A stretch of 7,305 nucleotides of DNA, from positions 1-7,305 of the forward strand of contig JAPLUP010000084.1 of assembly GCA_026397575.1 (NCBI GenBank), in the 5' to 3' direction. Each line of letters begins with the position of its first letter. Position 1 is the first letter of the stretch. Source of the DNA: Candidatus Zixiibacteriota bacterium. GTDB lineage: Bacteria > Zixibacteria > MSB-5A5 > CAIYYT01. The notes below the pieces were generated by a model. That model made no database searches. It had not been told where the DNA came from and saw only the letters and a program-made list of their open reading frames with translations. This document shows positions 1 to 6,863 of the stretch, piece by piece. The position numbers and the translations under genes were made by a program.

Positions 1-22
1 TCTCTAATAGACCATTCCATAT

Positions 23-904
23 TTACTTCTCACTTCCTTGGCCGTCCTGCAGGTTTTCCTTGACTTCGTCCAGCTTCAGTCGCATAGCTCCGACATTGAC
101 CCCTTTCTCGCAGTAGAGGACCAGGTTGTAGCGACTGAATTTCATTATCACGATTATCCGCTGTTCGGTCTCAACCGCGATCTGGCATATTTCGCCAAGA
201 ACAGCTATCGCGGTCTCCGTCTCTGCATTTCGGCACATCTCTATACCGAAGGCGGCCACAGCCTGAATATCCTCGTCGGGACTACCGCGATGATCAACGA
301 CAGTGCCGTCGCTGTGCGCGCAGACGATGGATTCGACAAATGACAGCTTCAATAGCTGGTCCAGAACCTGATTGAGCGTCAGCGGTGTCTTCGGCCTAAG
401 TGCGCCCCCGTTCGTATCCATTTCCGCGCTTGGGGCTGCCCTGTGCGCGCCGGGAAGCGGGTCGACTTGCCGTCGTTTCAACTCTTTCTTCTGACGCTCC
501 AGCCTTTGCTGCAAATCCTGAACCAGTAGTCGATTGGCGCTGGACGCTCGCAGTTTTTTGATCGCTGACTCTGCTTCGCCGATACTGCCTTTGGCAATCA
601 GAATTTCCACTCGCAGTTGTTCCGTCAACCGCGTTTCGCCGTCAAGTTCGACGGCTTTATTCAATTCCTGTTCTGCCCAGTCGTACATCTTGCGACCGAG
701 ACTAATCTTGGCCATCACCAAGTGACCGGCGCCGTAGTCGGGATGAGTCCGTATTCCCTGGCGACAGACGCGAAACGCCAGATCCAGGTCGCCGTTAAGG
801 CGATGGGCGTCGGCCAGCGCAGCGAACACCTGCGATCTCGAATTCTCCTTGAGAATCCTCTCGCATTGTTCGATACGCTCGGTCAGACTTGCTGTTTCAA
901 TCAT
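23..904 (-). CDS. TPR-repeat protein with C-terminal roadblock/LC7 domain
   Basis: Predicted soluble cytoplasmic signalling or scaffold protein of 293 residues. Residues 22-55 and 56-89 read as two tetratricopeptide repeats (helix pairs with Gly/Ala/Pro at repeat-like positions), with another helical pair to about 123. A charged Lys/Arg/Gln-rich helix and a Pro/Ala-rich linker follow (about 124-172). Residues 176-285 match the roadblock/LC7 pattern: an amphipathic helix starting LNQVLDQLL, a strand SIVCAHSDGTVV, a central helix, then strands ending in NLVLYCEKGVNVG. Roadblock proteins such as MglB regulate or bind small Ras-like GTPases; a similar partner here is inference. I chose the ATG at 904 because GAAGG lies 5 nt upstream. 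A TTG at 919 would add five residues but lacks a clear ribosome site. It is the third gene of a probable operon, 22 bp after the membrane-protein gene. Domain calls are firm; the biological role is unknown. Confidence 0.85.
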   Translation of the reverse strand: MIETASLTERIEQCERILKENSRSQVFAALADAHRLNGDLDLAFRVCRQGIRTHPDYGAGHLVMAKISLGRKMYDWAEQELNKAVELDGETRLTEQLRVEILIAKGSIGEAESAIKKLRASSANRLLVQDLQQRLERQKKELKRRQVDPLPGAHRAAPSAEMDTNGGALRPKTPLTLNQVLDQLLKLSFVESIVCAHSDGTVVDHRGSPDEDIQAVAAFGIEMCRNAETETAIAVLGEICQIAVETEQRIIVIMKFSRYNLVLYCEKGVNVGAMRLKLDEVKENLQDGQGSEK

Positions 905-909
905 AGAAA

Positions 910-914
910 CCTTC
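910..914 (-). promoter_or_regulatory. Ribosome binding site deciding the start of the TPR/roadblock gene
   Basis: On the minus strand GAAGG is followed by TTTCT and then ATG at 904. This spacing favours the ATG over the in-frame TTG at 919. Confidence 0.5.
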
Positions 915-926
915 AGCAAAGCGGTT

Positions 927-1301
927 CTAGGTCAAACTCTTCTTGATCTTCGTCACGCCGACGGCCACCAAGATCAACGCCAGCAGTTGCAGGATACCGA
1001 TCGCATTTCTCTGCATGGTGACGATATCCAGTTTGATTGCCAGGCTTAGCAACTGGCCAAGAGAGAAGATCAGAAACGAAACGGCCAGTACCTGCCAGCC
1101 GGGTGAAAGCTCGCCTCCTCGGAGCAAGGCAAAGATTTTCAGACACATCACAAAAAAGATCAGACCGGCCACCAGCAGAACGATATCAATTGCCACTCCA
1201 AACGCCGACACCTCGCCGGTCTTTGCTGCTGTTTGGGCCAGTGCACTTGATACCGGCAAGGTCACCAGCGCCAGAATCACTGTGCGCGCAATCTTCATCA
1301 T
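927..1301 (-). CDS. Small membrane protein with signal peptide and three transmembrane helices, unknown function
   Basis: I do not recognise the family. The 124-residue product starts with a basic n-region and a hydrophobic stretch ending SSALA|QT, a typical signal peptidase I site after residue 22. Three hydrophobic segments follow at about 34-58, 68-88 and 98-117, and the C-terminus is basic (KIKK), which suggests a cytoplasmic tail. No catalytic motif is visible. The start at 1301 has GAGGT four nt upstream, and that ribosome site overlaps the end of the DUF4388 gene. A second ATG follows at once as codon 2. It lies between the DUF4388 gene (7 bp) and the TPR/roadblock gene (22 bp), so all three are probably co-transcribed. 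One possibility is a membrane anchor or sensor for the two soluble partners; this is inference from position only. Confidence 0.8.
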   Translation of the reverse strand: MMKIARTVILALVTLPVSSALAQTAAKTGEVSAFGVAIDIVLLVAGLIFFVMCLKIFALLRGGELSPGWQVLAVSFLIFSLGQLLSLAIKLDIVTMQRNAIGILQLLALILVAVGVTKIKKSLT

Positions 1302-1308
1302 AACTACC

Positions 1309-2499
1309 TCACAAGACCGATTTGGTCAGTTTGACTTCTCTGAGAATGCGGTACAACTCGTTACCGACATCGTATTTCTTATCGACTTCCCGTCTTTCCG
1401 CCAGCGGCAGCGCGATTTCCTTCTTGATTTCCGCCGCCACCTGTTTGCGGACCTCGATGCCGAGGTAGGAATAGACGAAGGCAAGCTGTTCTTCCATGAT
1501 CTGATTAAGTCCGCTGATCAGCTTGAGCGCCCTGACTTCCTTCGGCATTTTCGCCATCGCTCGCTTGATCGATTCAAAACTGGTGGGAAAGTCGGAATGA
1601 TTTACACCGACGAAGCACTGCCAGATACCTTTGCGGAAACCGCCCAGCGTCAGTTGCAGCCTCTCGTTTTCGGCTCCCATCTTCTTCTCGAGCATTTTCT
1701 GAATCTGGCTGAAAGCTGACGCATAAACCCGCAGTAGCAGCCAGAACAAAGAATCCTCCTCGCGGGGATCAAGCACCTCGGCCTCTTTGACCGTGGTCGT
1801 TTCCACCAGACCGGCGGAAATCAGCTTGTAGATGGCGCGCGAGGTCACGAATTCACCCAGCGGCGATACTTCCAGAATCTCCGGCAGCGTCCGTTTGCTG
1901 TCGATCATCGTGATGATTTTGAATTCCTCCAGCGACAGCGTAACCTCGTCGTTCTTGGCCTGAATCTTCGGCGACACGCACAGGATCTGATTATCGCGCG
2001 GCAACACCTTCTGAATTTCCACCCACTCATCGATTCGCCGCGTCCCTTCCATAATCACGTTCATGGTGTTCAGTTCAAACAGACCTTCGCGGTTGGCAGG
2101 AAGCTGCCCTTCGCGAAAGACGAATTCGCCCTCTTTCCAACTGAAGAGGTTGTAGATGATCTCTTCGATCTGCTGCTTGAGGTACAGGGTCAACTCTTCG
2201 CGGCTGACCAGCTTCATCTCCACCAGCACCTGACCGATCCGTTTGCCGGCGGTCTTGTGCATATAGATGGCCCGTTGGAGGTCGGTTTTGGTTATCCGCC
2301 CGGCCCTTAGCAGCAACTGGCCGAGATAGTCTTCCTCGGCATCATGCGAGTTCGCCGTGATGATGTTGCCGTCCCGGAAAACGATCTCCTTGCGGATGTT
2401 TCCGCGTACAATGGTGACCGTTCCGGTCTTTTTGCCGGCGGAAAAAAGCTGCAACAGATCGGAGAATGCCACCGTCTGTAGATTTCCGGTAAAACTCAT
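1309..2499 (-). CDS. DUF4388 (PatA-type N-terminal) domain protein
   Basis: The 396-residue soluble protein opens with MSFTGNLQTVAFSDLLQLF, the usual start of DUF4388, the N-terminal domain of PatA-like response regulators. This continues through GKKTGTVTI and the strand pair IVFRDGNIITA. Residues about 58-118 resemble the helical N-terminal domain of type II secretion/pilus ATPases (LGQLLLRAGRITKTDL, GQVLVEMKLVSREEL). A short beta region EGEFVFREGQLP (123-134) precedes a winged-helix-like part at about 185-233 (FKIITMIDSKRTLPEIL then YKLISAGLVE). The C-terminal 150 residues are mostly helical, with a predicted coiled-coil stretch near 260-282, and match nothing I know. No receiver aspartate or enzyme motif is seen. 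DUF4388 proteins are associated with signalling, motility and polarity in several phyla; a role here is inference. It is probably the first gene of an operon. The ATG at 2499 lacks a strong Shine-Dalgarno sequence, so the start is moderately certain. Confidence 0.88.
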   Translation of the reverse strand: MSFTGNLQTVAFSDLLQLFSAGKKTGTVTIVRGNIRKEIVFRDGNIITANSHDAEEDYLGQLLLRAGRITKTDLQRAIYMHKTAGKRIGQVLVEMKLVSREELTLYLKQQIEEIIYNLFSWKEGEFVFREGQLPANREGLFELNTMNVIMEGTRRIDEWVEIQKVLPRDNQILCVSPKIQAKNDEVTLSLEEFKIITMIDSKRTLPEILEVSPLGEFVTSRAIYKLISAGLVETTTVKEAEVLDPREEDSLFWLLLRVYASAFSQIQKMLEKKMGAENERLQLTLGGFRKGIWQCFVGVNHSDFPTSFESIKRAMAKMPKEVRALKLISGLNQIMEEQLAFVYSYLGIEVRKQVAAEIKKEIALPLAERREVDKKYDVGNELYRILREVKLTKSVL

Positions 2500-2539
2500 G
2501 TTTCGAGCTTTTTAAGTGCTTGTTTACTGTTCAATAATT

Positions 2540-2563
2540 CACGCCGGATACTCCTCCGGCGCG
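2540..2563 (-). other. GC-rich hairpin between comEC and the DUF4388 gene
   Basis: Perfect 7-bp arms CGCCGGA and TCCGGCG flank a 6-nt loop. On the minus strand a G-U and a C-G pair extend the stem to nine. The sequence after it on the minus strand is A/T-rich (AATTATTGAAC) but has no T-run. It could be a weak terminator for the murJ-comEC transcript or a structured leader of the DUF4388 gene, which starts 40 bp downstream. The remaining spacer (2500-2662) shows an A/T-rich patch TATAGAAT on the minus strand near 2575, but no convincing -35 partner. Confidence 0.45.
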
Positions 2564-2662
2564 GTTTACTTCATATTCTATATCGGGCGGTTTTCGGTAA
2601 TTCTTTAAGACGATTTGATTTCGCGGCGCAGAATGCCTATGTCTGATAGTCCGTTTGCGCGA

Positions 2663-3805
2663 TCAGTTATTGGCTGTTGCCAATACTCGAAAACCGTCAG
2701 TGGCAAGTCGGAGGGTGATGCCTCCGGACTCGAGTACTGAATAGACATGCAGATTGGGCAACTCCTCACTGAGTCGCCGGAGCGGTTCTTTCGAAGTGTA
2801 GAGGGTGGGGTAGCTCGTAAGTATCACCGTTTCAACATGGAACGACTTCAGGAATGCGACGAAGCCGTCTTGCTTCAGGTAGCGCCAGTCAGCAGCGGCA
2901 ACGTTGATCGTTGGGGGAAGATTGTTCAAGTTCTGCACAGGTGTGGAGCCAGTCAGCAGCAGGAAATTCGAGGCTCGATAGGAAAAGATTGTGCTGGAGT
3001 CGATAAGTTCGATGCGACCAGTCAGCGACTGCAAGTAGGCGCTATCGTCGACTGCGGAGGGAGTGCTCTGTTCCACTCCAGCCATAGCTGACAACAGGGA
3101 GCGCGTGTTGCCGGACTGCGTGGTCGTCGAAAAAACATTGTCCAAATGGCTAACTCCCTTCGCCAACAGGAATGGCAGAACCGTGACCTCGCCGAGATTC
3201 ACTGATTGATTGGCGCCGCCACCGTTGATTAGTACTGTTCGTCCGCCTGTCTGTTTGATGAAGACAGTCGTCATATCGCGCGTGTCGAAAAAAGTGATCT
3301 CGGTCTCGTTGCCGCTATCGGCAAGCACATTCTTCCAGATCAGGGTGCTCGTGGATATCAGCAGAAGTATGGCGAACAGGGGGGCAATTCGCTTTCGGGA
3401 GACGAACGAGAAGACTAATTGCAGCGCCAAATAGTAGGCGATGATCGCCAGCAGGTGTGGTGCTCCCAGCCGTAACTGCGAAATCGGCAAGGCGTGGAAG
3501 TAGTCAATTGAAGCGAGCGTCAGTTTGAGCGTGAGGGTCAGGATCTCGGCAAGCAGGGTCGAAACCACCGGAATGGCTGAGAGGAACACCAAAATGATGC
3601 CGAGTGTAGTTGCCACACCCACCAGCGGCACGACTATCAGATTTGCTACAAAACTAACCAACGGCACTGTGTGGAAACTGTAGATCAGTATCGGTATCAC
3701 GCCAAGCTGTGCAATGATACTCCCATAGAAGATCATCAGGAAGTAGCGCGCTGTCTTTCGAGGGAACCCTTTCGCTTTGGGCATCCATCTCTCGCAAGTT
3801 GGCAT
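2663..3805 (-). CDS. comEC: ComEC/Rec2 family protein, C-terminal fragment of a broken gene with degenerate MBL-like domain
   Basis: This is the C-terminal half of the DNA-uptake channel protein ComEC. The frame is open upstream of the ATG and encodes AFGAAFALILFMP, which fits the family core just after its GFQLSF motif. Residues 21-160 hold several membrane helices of the Competence domain (SIIAQLGVIPILIYSFHTVPL, shown to 20 residues, is SIIAQLGVIPILIYSFHTVP). Residues 167-380 align with the metallo-beta-lactamase-like domain, but its motifs are gone: FFDTRDMTT replaces the DVGQGDA type, FSTTTQSGNT the THxDxDH type, LLLTGS the LLTGD type, and no HHGS is present. No Shine-Dalgarno precedes ATG 3805. 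It lies 8 nt after the stop of the N-terminal half, so only coupled re-initiation could translate it. The two halves would together be one membrane protein, 16 bp downstream of murJ. Family identity is firm; function is doubtful. Confidence 0.85.
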   Translation of the reverse strand: MPTCERWMPKAKGFPRKTARYFLMIFYGSIIAQLGVIPILIYSFHTVPLVSFVANLIVVPLVGVATTLGIILVFLSAIPVVSTLLAEILTLTLKLTLASIDYFHALPISQLRLGAPHLLAIIAYYLALQLVFSFVSRKRIAPLFAILLLISTSTLIWKNVLADSGNETEITFFDTRDMTTVFIKQTGGRTVLINGGGANQSVNLGEVTVLPFLLAKGVSHLDNVFSTTTQSGNTRSLLSAMAGVEQSTPSAVDDSAYLQSLTGRIELIDSSTIFSYRASNFLLLTGSTPVQNLNNLPPTINVAAADWRYLKQDGFVAFLKSFHVETVILTSYPTLYTSKEPLRRLSEELPNLHVYSVLESGGITLRLATDGFRVLATANN

Positions 3806-3813
3806 AAACAGTA

Positions 3814-4776
3814 TCAGCGCGAAGGCGGCGCCAAACGCGTGACGATTGCCATTACCGCGGCACGTACGACGGACGGCTGATTGTAGGCCAGAAACGAGAA
3901 AATCACGACACCCGCAATCAGCAGGTAAATCCGATACTGCCTCGGCAGTCGAAACAGTCGGATACCGAGCAGCAAAGATGCAACAACATATCCGACGTTA
4001 GCTCCGGATGCCGCCAGAACATGCAACGTGCCGGTGTCTTTGAAGCGCCGATAGACTTCACGCGAGATATTGCGGACATCGCCGATCAGGAAACCCCTCA
4101 TGACCGCTGCCTGTTCCGATGGCAGGGAGTGCTCGAACACCGAGGAGATATAGTCGCGCACGGGCGTTATGATAGTGCGCACAAATGGTTCAGCCGCGCC
4201 TGATTCGAGTTGTGTGATTCGGTCGGCGCCGGGCAAGGTCACGGTGGCGCTAATCTGTCTGATTTGCAAATAGCGGCGATAGTCGAATGCGCCCGGATTG
4301 CGAGCGGAAAAGGGCAGATTGACGTAGCCCGTGAATTTGATCCGGTCGCGATACCCAAATGCCGACGTCGGCGCCTGAATTTGCAGCCGTAGATTTCCGC
4401 AGGCGGCAATTGCCCGATCACGATACTGTAGCGAGTCAACTTGCACGGCCAAATAAGTCTTGGTTGGACGAATATCCGGTTCCGAGACAATGATACCTGT
4501 GACAGTCATGACTTGGTTGGCAGAAGCAAAAAGCGAAATGTGGTTAGAGGGAAATTCGGCGCTTTGCAACTCCGTCAAAAACGCGCCGGTTGACAGAACG
4601 GCCAGGCAAATCGCCGTCCGGCTCGTCGTCGCTTTCTCCAGGATGAAGCAGATAATTGCCAGCGCTGACGCCAGTACGGCCACACCCAGGTAGACCATGG
4701 CAGGCAGAGCGGTATTGGTTGCGAGAAGAATCCCGCCGACGAAGAAGATCAGCGCATAGAGCGCCGGTGTTCGCAC
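3814..4776 (-). CDS. comEC: ComEC/Rec2 family protein, N-terminal fragment of a broken gene
   Basis: This is the N-terminal half of ComEC, the inner-membrane channel that carries single-stranded DNA into the cytoplasm during natural transformation. Membrane helices lie near residues 5-20, 27-45 and 56-70. The DUF4131 (OB-fold-like) region at about 75-185 ends with the family hallmark RNPGAFDYRRYL (159-170). The Competence domain begins with GFLIGDVRNIS (228-238) and TGTLHVLAASGANVGYV (248-264), where Ala-Asn stands in place of the common Leu-His. It runs to NQPSVVRAAVMAIV (299-312), then ends after TRLAPPSR at a TGA. Intact family members go on for another several hundred residues, so 320 residues is a truncation. 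The GTG start at 4776 is supported by GGAGG 5 nt upstream. The gap to murJ is 16 bp, so the two are probably co-transcribed. See the findings for evidence of an internal deletion. Confidence 0.87.
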   Translation of the reverse strand: MRTPALYALIFFVGGILLATNTALPAMVYLGVAVLASALAIICFILEKATTSRTAICLAVLSTGAFLTELQSAEFPSNHISLFASANQVMTVTGIIVSEPDIRPTKTYLAVQVDSLQYRDRAIAACGNLRLQIQAPTSAFGYRDRIKFTGYVNLPFSARNPGAFDYRRYLQIRQISATVTLPGADRITQLESGAAEPFVRTIITPVRDYISSVFEHSLPSEQAAVMRGFLIGDVRNISREVYRRFKDTGTLHVLAASGANVGYVVASLLLGIRLFRLPRQYRIYLLIAGVVIFSFLAYNQPSVVRAAVMAIVTRLAPPSR

Positions 4777-4792
4777 TTACCCCTCCGTTGTG

Positions 4793-6364
4793 TTAGCGCC
4801 TAAACCGTCTCATAAACGCGTCCGCAAGTCTTGTCCACTCCTCCATGCGCAGCAATCGGCACAGCAACAGATATATCGCGACAGCTACCGCAAGCATCAC
4901 AGTTACTGCGCCAAGGTTTACCAATCGGGATTGCTGAATCTGCATAAAGAGAAAGTGCTTCATCAACCAGACAGCTACTCCGGTCACCAACGAGGCAGCC
5001 GCAATCTTGCCGAGGGCAATCAGGTTTTCTCTGTCGCCGGTCATGTCGATTCGGCTCCTGAGCAGATAGGTGAGCAGTGCAAAATTGGCGACACCAGCCA
5101 GTGATGCAGCCAGCGCCAGACCGACAAAGCCATAGGTACCGCGCAGTTGGAAACAGAAGAAGATGTTCAGCGCGACACTAAAGACCGAGATCAAAGCTGG
5201 TGTGCGCGTGTCTTTCAGCGCATAAAATGCCGGCACCGTAATTCTTACCAGCGTGAAGAACGGTAGTCCGACGCAGTACATGGAAAGCGCCCGTGCCGTC
5301 TGCAGCGTGTCTTCCGAGGTAAACTTACCATACTGATAAACGGCGCCACAGATTTCGCGCGACAGCAAAATCATCACGACCGTCGCCGGTAGGCTCAAGA
5401 ACAGGCCCAGTCTCAGAGCGCTGGAGTGAATGCGGTTGAATCCGAGATGATTGCCTCCCGCAGCTTCCCCGGCGAGCTTGGGGAGAGCAACCGTGGCGAT
5501 AGCGATGGCGAACAATCCCAGCGGCAAATGCAGCAGCCGAAAAGCATAGTCAAGGTAGGAGACGGCGCCGGAATCATTGGAAGCGATTCTGGTGATTACG
5601 GCGACATTGATCTGTGTGGCCGCCAGTCCGATGACGGTGGGGATGATCAAGAGCAGCAACCGCAGCAGGTCGGGATTGGCGAGATCAAAGATGATCTGAA
5701 AACGAAAGCCGATTCGTCGCAGCGCAACGTACTGCATCACGAACTGCCCGAAGCCGCCTACCAAAACGCCAATGGCGATACTCAACACCGGTGGATGGAC
5801 AAAGGGGGAGAGCGCAATCGAACAGATAATCATCCCGATATTGAGCATCACCGGCGCCAGCGCGGGTACGCCGAAATATCCGAGCGAATTGGAGACCCCC
5901 ATCAGAAGTGCCGCCAATGCCATCATTAGCAAAAACGGCATCATCACCCGTCCCATCAGGATCGTGTTTTCCAGCTTGCCCGGAATTTTCTCAAATCCTG
6001 AAGCCAACATGATCGCTATTTCCGGTGTAAACACCATCATCAAGAGCACAACAACCGACACGATAGCCGTCAGTGCGCCGAATACCATTCCGGCGAAGCG
6101 GATCGCGTCTTCTTTGCTGCCGGTCCTCAGTTTTTCGGAGAAGATTGGCACAAATCCGGCCGACAGGGCCCCCTCGGCGAACATATCGCGCAATAGATTG
6201 GGGATACGGAACGCCGATTTGAACGCATCCACCTGATCGGATGCGCCGAAAAGGTAGGCGGTAACCTGCTCACGTACCAGCCCCAGCAAGCGGGAGACGA
6301 AAGTGGCGGCGGAGACTATGCCCGCCGATTTCGCCAAACTCGACTTTTCAGAGACACTTTTCAA
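4793..6364 (-). CDS. murJ: Lipid II flippase MurJ (MviN)
   Basis: MurJ moves undecaprenyl-linked lipid II, the peptidoglycan precursor, across the cytoplasmic membrane. It belongs to the MOP exporter superfamily. The 523-residue product is of normal family length and has about 14 hydrophobic segments. Family signatures visible: SRLLGLVRE (24-32; Arg25 and Arg31 match E. coli Arg18 and Arg24), DAFKSAFRIPNLLRDMFAEG (46-65; Asp46 matches E. coli Asp39), FVPIF (71-75), YAFRLLHLPLG (273-283; Arg276 matches E. coli Arg270) and YQYGKFT in the second half. The charged residues needed for flipping are therefore kept. The start is TTG at 6364, with a weak GGAAG about 4 nt upstream; the next in-frame TTG (codon 10) would cut into a region that family proteins usually begin near, so the start is not certain. 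murJ is the first gene of the murJ-comEC unit and is divergent from rpsT. Confidence 0.96.
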   Translation of the reverse strand: MKSVSEKSSLAKSAGIVSAATFVSRLLGLVREQVTAYLFGASDQVDAFKSAFRIPNLLRDMFAEGALSAGFVPIFSEKLRTGSKEDAIRFAGMVFGALTAIVSVVVLLMMVFTPEIAIMLASGFEKIPGKLENTILMGRVMMPFLLMMALAALLMGVSNSLGYFGVPALAPVMLNIGMIICSIALSPFVHPPVLSIAIGVLVGGFGQFVMQYVALRRIGFRFQIIFDLANPDLLRLLLLIIPTVIGLAATQINVAVITRIASNDSGAVSYLDYAFRLLHLPLGLFAIAIATVALPKLAGEAAGGNHLGFNRIHSSALRLGLFLSLPATVVMILLSREICGAVYQYGKFTSEDTLQTARALSMYCVGLPFFTLVRITVPAFYALKDTRTPALISVFSVALNIFFCFQLRGTYGFVGLALAASLAGVANFALLTYLLRSRIDMTGDRENLIALGKIAAASLVTGVAVWLMKHFLFMQIQQSRLVNLGAVTVMLAVAVAIYLLLCRLLRMEEWTRLADAFMRRFRR

Positions 6365-6392
6365 TTGACTTCCGCGTCCCGAGGCGTATAAT
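6365..6392 (+). promoter_or_regulatory. Sigma-70-type promoter of rpsT
   Basis: TTGACT at 6365-6370 and TATAAT at 6387-6392 are separated by 16 bp. This is one mismatch from the full consensus and fits a strongly expressed ribosomal-protein gene. The transcript should start near 6399, giving a leader of about 34 nt. The -35 box directly abuts the murJ start codon on the other strand. Confidence 0.8.
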
Positions 6393-6419
6393 ACCGCGTT
6401 GAATTATTTAGTTTCATTT

Positions 6420-6424
6420 GGAGG
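6420..6424 (+). promoter_or_regulatory. Strong ribosome binding site for the TTG start of rpsT
   Basis: GGAGG is followed by an 8-nt spacer and then TTG at 6433. This supports the TTG as the true start, since no ATG is available that would give the conserved AEHKS N-terminus. Confidence 0.8.
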
Positions 6425-6432
6425 TATAGCAG

Positions 6433-6696
6433 TTGGCGGAACATAAGTCGGTAAAGAAAAGACATAAACAGTCAGTCAAAGCGAATCTCGCGAATCGCGC
6501 CATCAAGTCGACCATCAAGTCCAAGACCAAAGCTTTGGCCGAGGCCGAAGGTGTCCCGGAAGGGGCGAAGAAACTGACGGAGTTGACATCTCTATTGGAC
6601 AAAGCGGTCAAGCGCAACATCCTTCACAAAAAGACGGCCTCGCGCAAGAAAAGCCGTTTGGCGAAGATTCTCAACAAAAAAGCCGCGGCCAAGTAA
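6433..6696 (+). CDS. rpsT: 30S ribosomal protein S20
   Basis: Ribosomal protein S20 binds 16S rRNA early in small-subunit assembly. The 87-residue, very lysine/arginine-rich product has the family pattern: a basic N-terminal helix (KSVKKRHKQSVKANLANRAI), a central segment with the acidic EAEGVPEG, then LDKAVKRNILHKKTASRKKSRLAK, shown here as LDKAVKRNILHKKTASRKK and the following SRLAK, near the C-terminus. Length and composition are normal. The start codon is TTG, with GGAGG 8 nt upstream. E. coli rpsT also starts with UUG and is autogenously regulated by S20; the same control here is inference. It is monocistronic as far as the window shows and is transcribed divergently from murJ, an arrangement also found in other bacteria. 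Confidence 0.97.
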   Translation: MAEHKSVKKRHKQSVKANLANRAIKSTIKSKTKALAEAEGVPEGAKKLTELTSLLDKAVKRNILHKKTASRKKSRLAKILNKKAAAK

Positions 6697-6712
6697 AAAT
6701 CTCACTGTAGAG

Positions 6713-6737
6713 AATCCTCTTCGAGGGGCAGAGGATT
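6713..6737 (+). other. Inverted repeat 1 downstream of rpsT
   Basis: Perfect 8-bp arms AATCCTCT and AGAGGATT flank a 9-nt loop, starting 17 nt after the rpsT stop codon. No T-run follows, so it is not a classic intrinsic terminator. It may protect the 3' end of the rpsT mRNA or be part of a larger structured RNA. Confidence 0.5.
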
Positions 6738-6757
6738 GTCCTGCAAAGCAAACCGGA

Positions 6758-6782
6758 CGGTTGGATAGAGCTTATCCAACCG
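6758..6782 (+). other. Inverted repeat 2 downstream of rpsT
   Basis: Perfect 10-bp arms CGGTTGGATA and TATCCAACCG flank the 5-nt loop GAGCT. The stem is stable but CCTGTTGG follows rather than a T-run. It is a possible factor-independent pause or terminator stem, or a protein or RNA structural site. Confidence 0.55.
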
Positions 6783-6863
6783 CCTGTTGGCGTTTGCGCA
6801 ATACTCAGAGAACCCACCGGAGTTTTGCTGTTGTTACGTAATGCTGCGGTGGAGGGAAGTTCT

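Noticed and set aside
1..20. Possible start of another minus-strand gene (ATG at 20, 2 nt after the stop of the TPR/roadblock gene)
   Set aside because: Only six codons are inside the window and the upstream GAGAAG is a weak ribosome site. It would fit a further operon gene but cannot be supported here.
943..1719. Long plus-strand open frame of 258 codons opposite the DUF4388 and membrane-protein genes
   Set aside because: It runs antisense across two genes with clear protein-family or signal-peptide features. Its translation shows no domain and has the composition of a shadow frame, and it has no good ribosome site.
2500..2662. Minus-strand promoter for the DUF4388 operon around TATAGAAT near 2575
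   Set aside because: No -35 element at proper spacing was found, so it stays unproven. A non-sigma-70 or weak promoter in this spacer is still possible.
3795..3850. Programmed ribosomal frameshift joining the two comEC halves
   Set aside because: No slippery heptamer is visible at the junction. About 40 family-conserved residues are missing, so recoding alone would not give a normal ComEC.
5426..6236. Plus-strand open frames opposite murJ
   Set aside because: murJ is certain on the minus strand. These frames give low-complexity polar or Ser/Ile-rich translations without family features.
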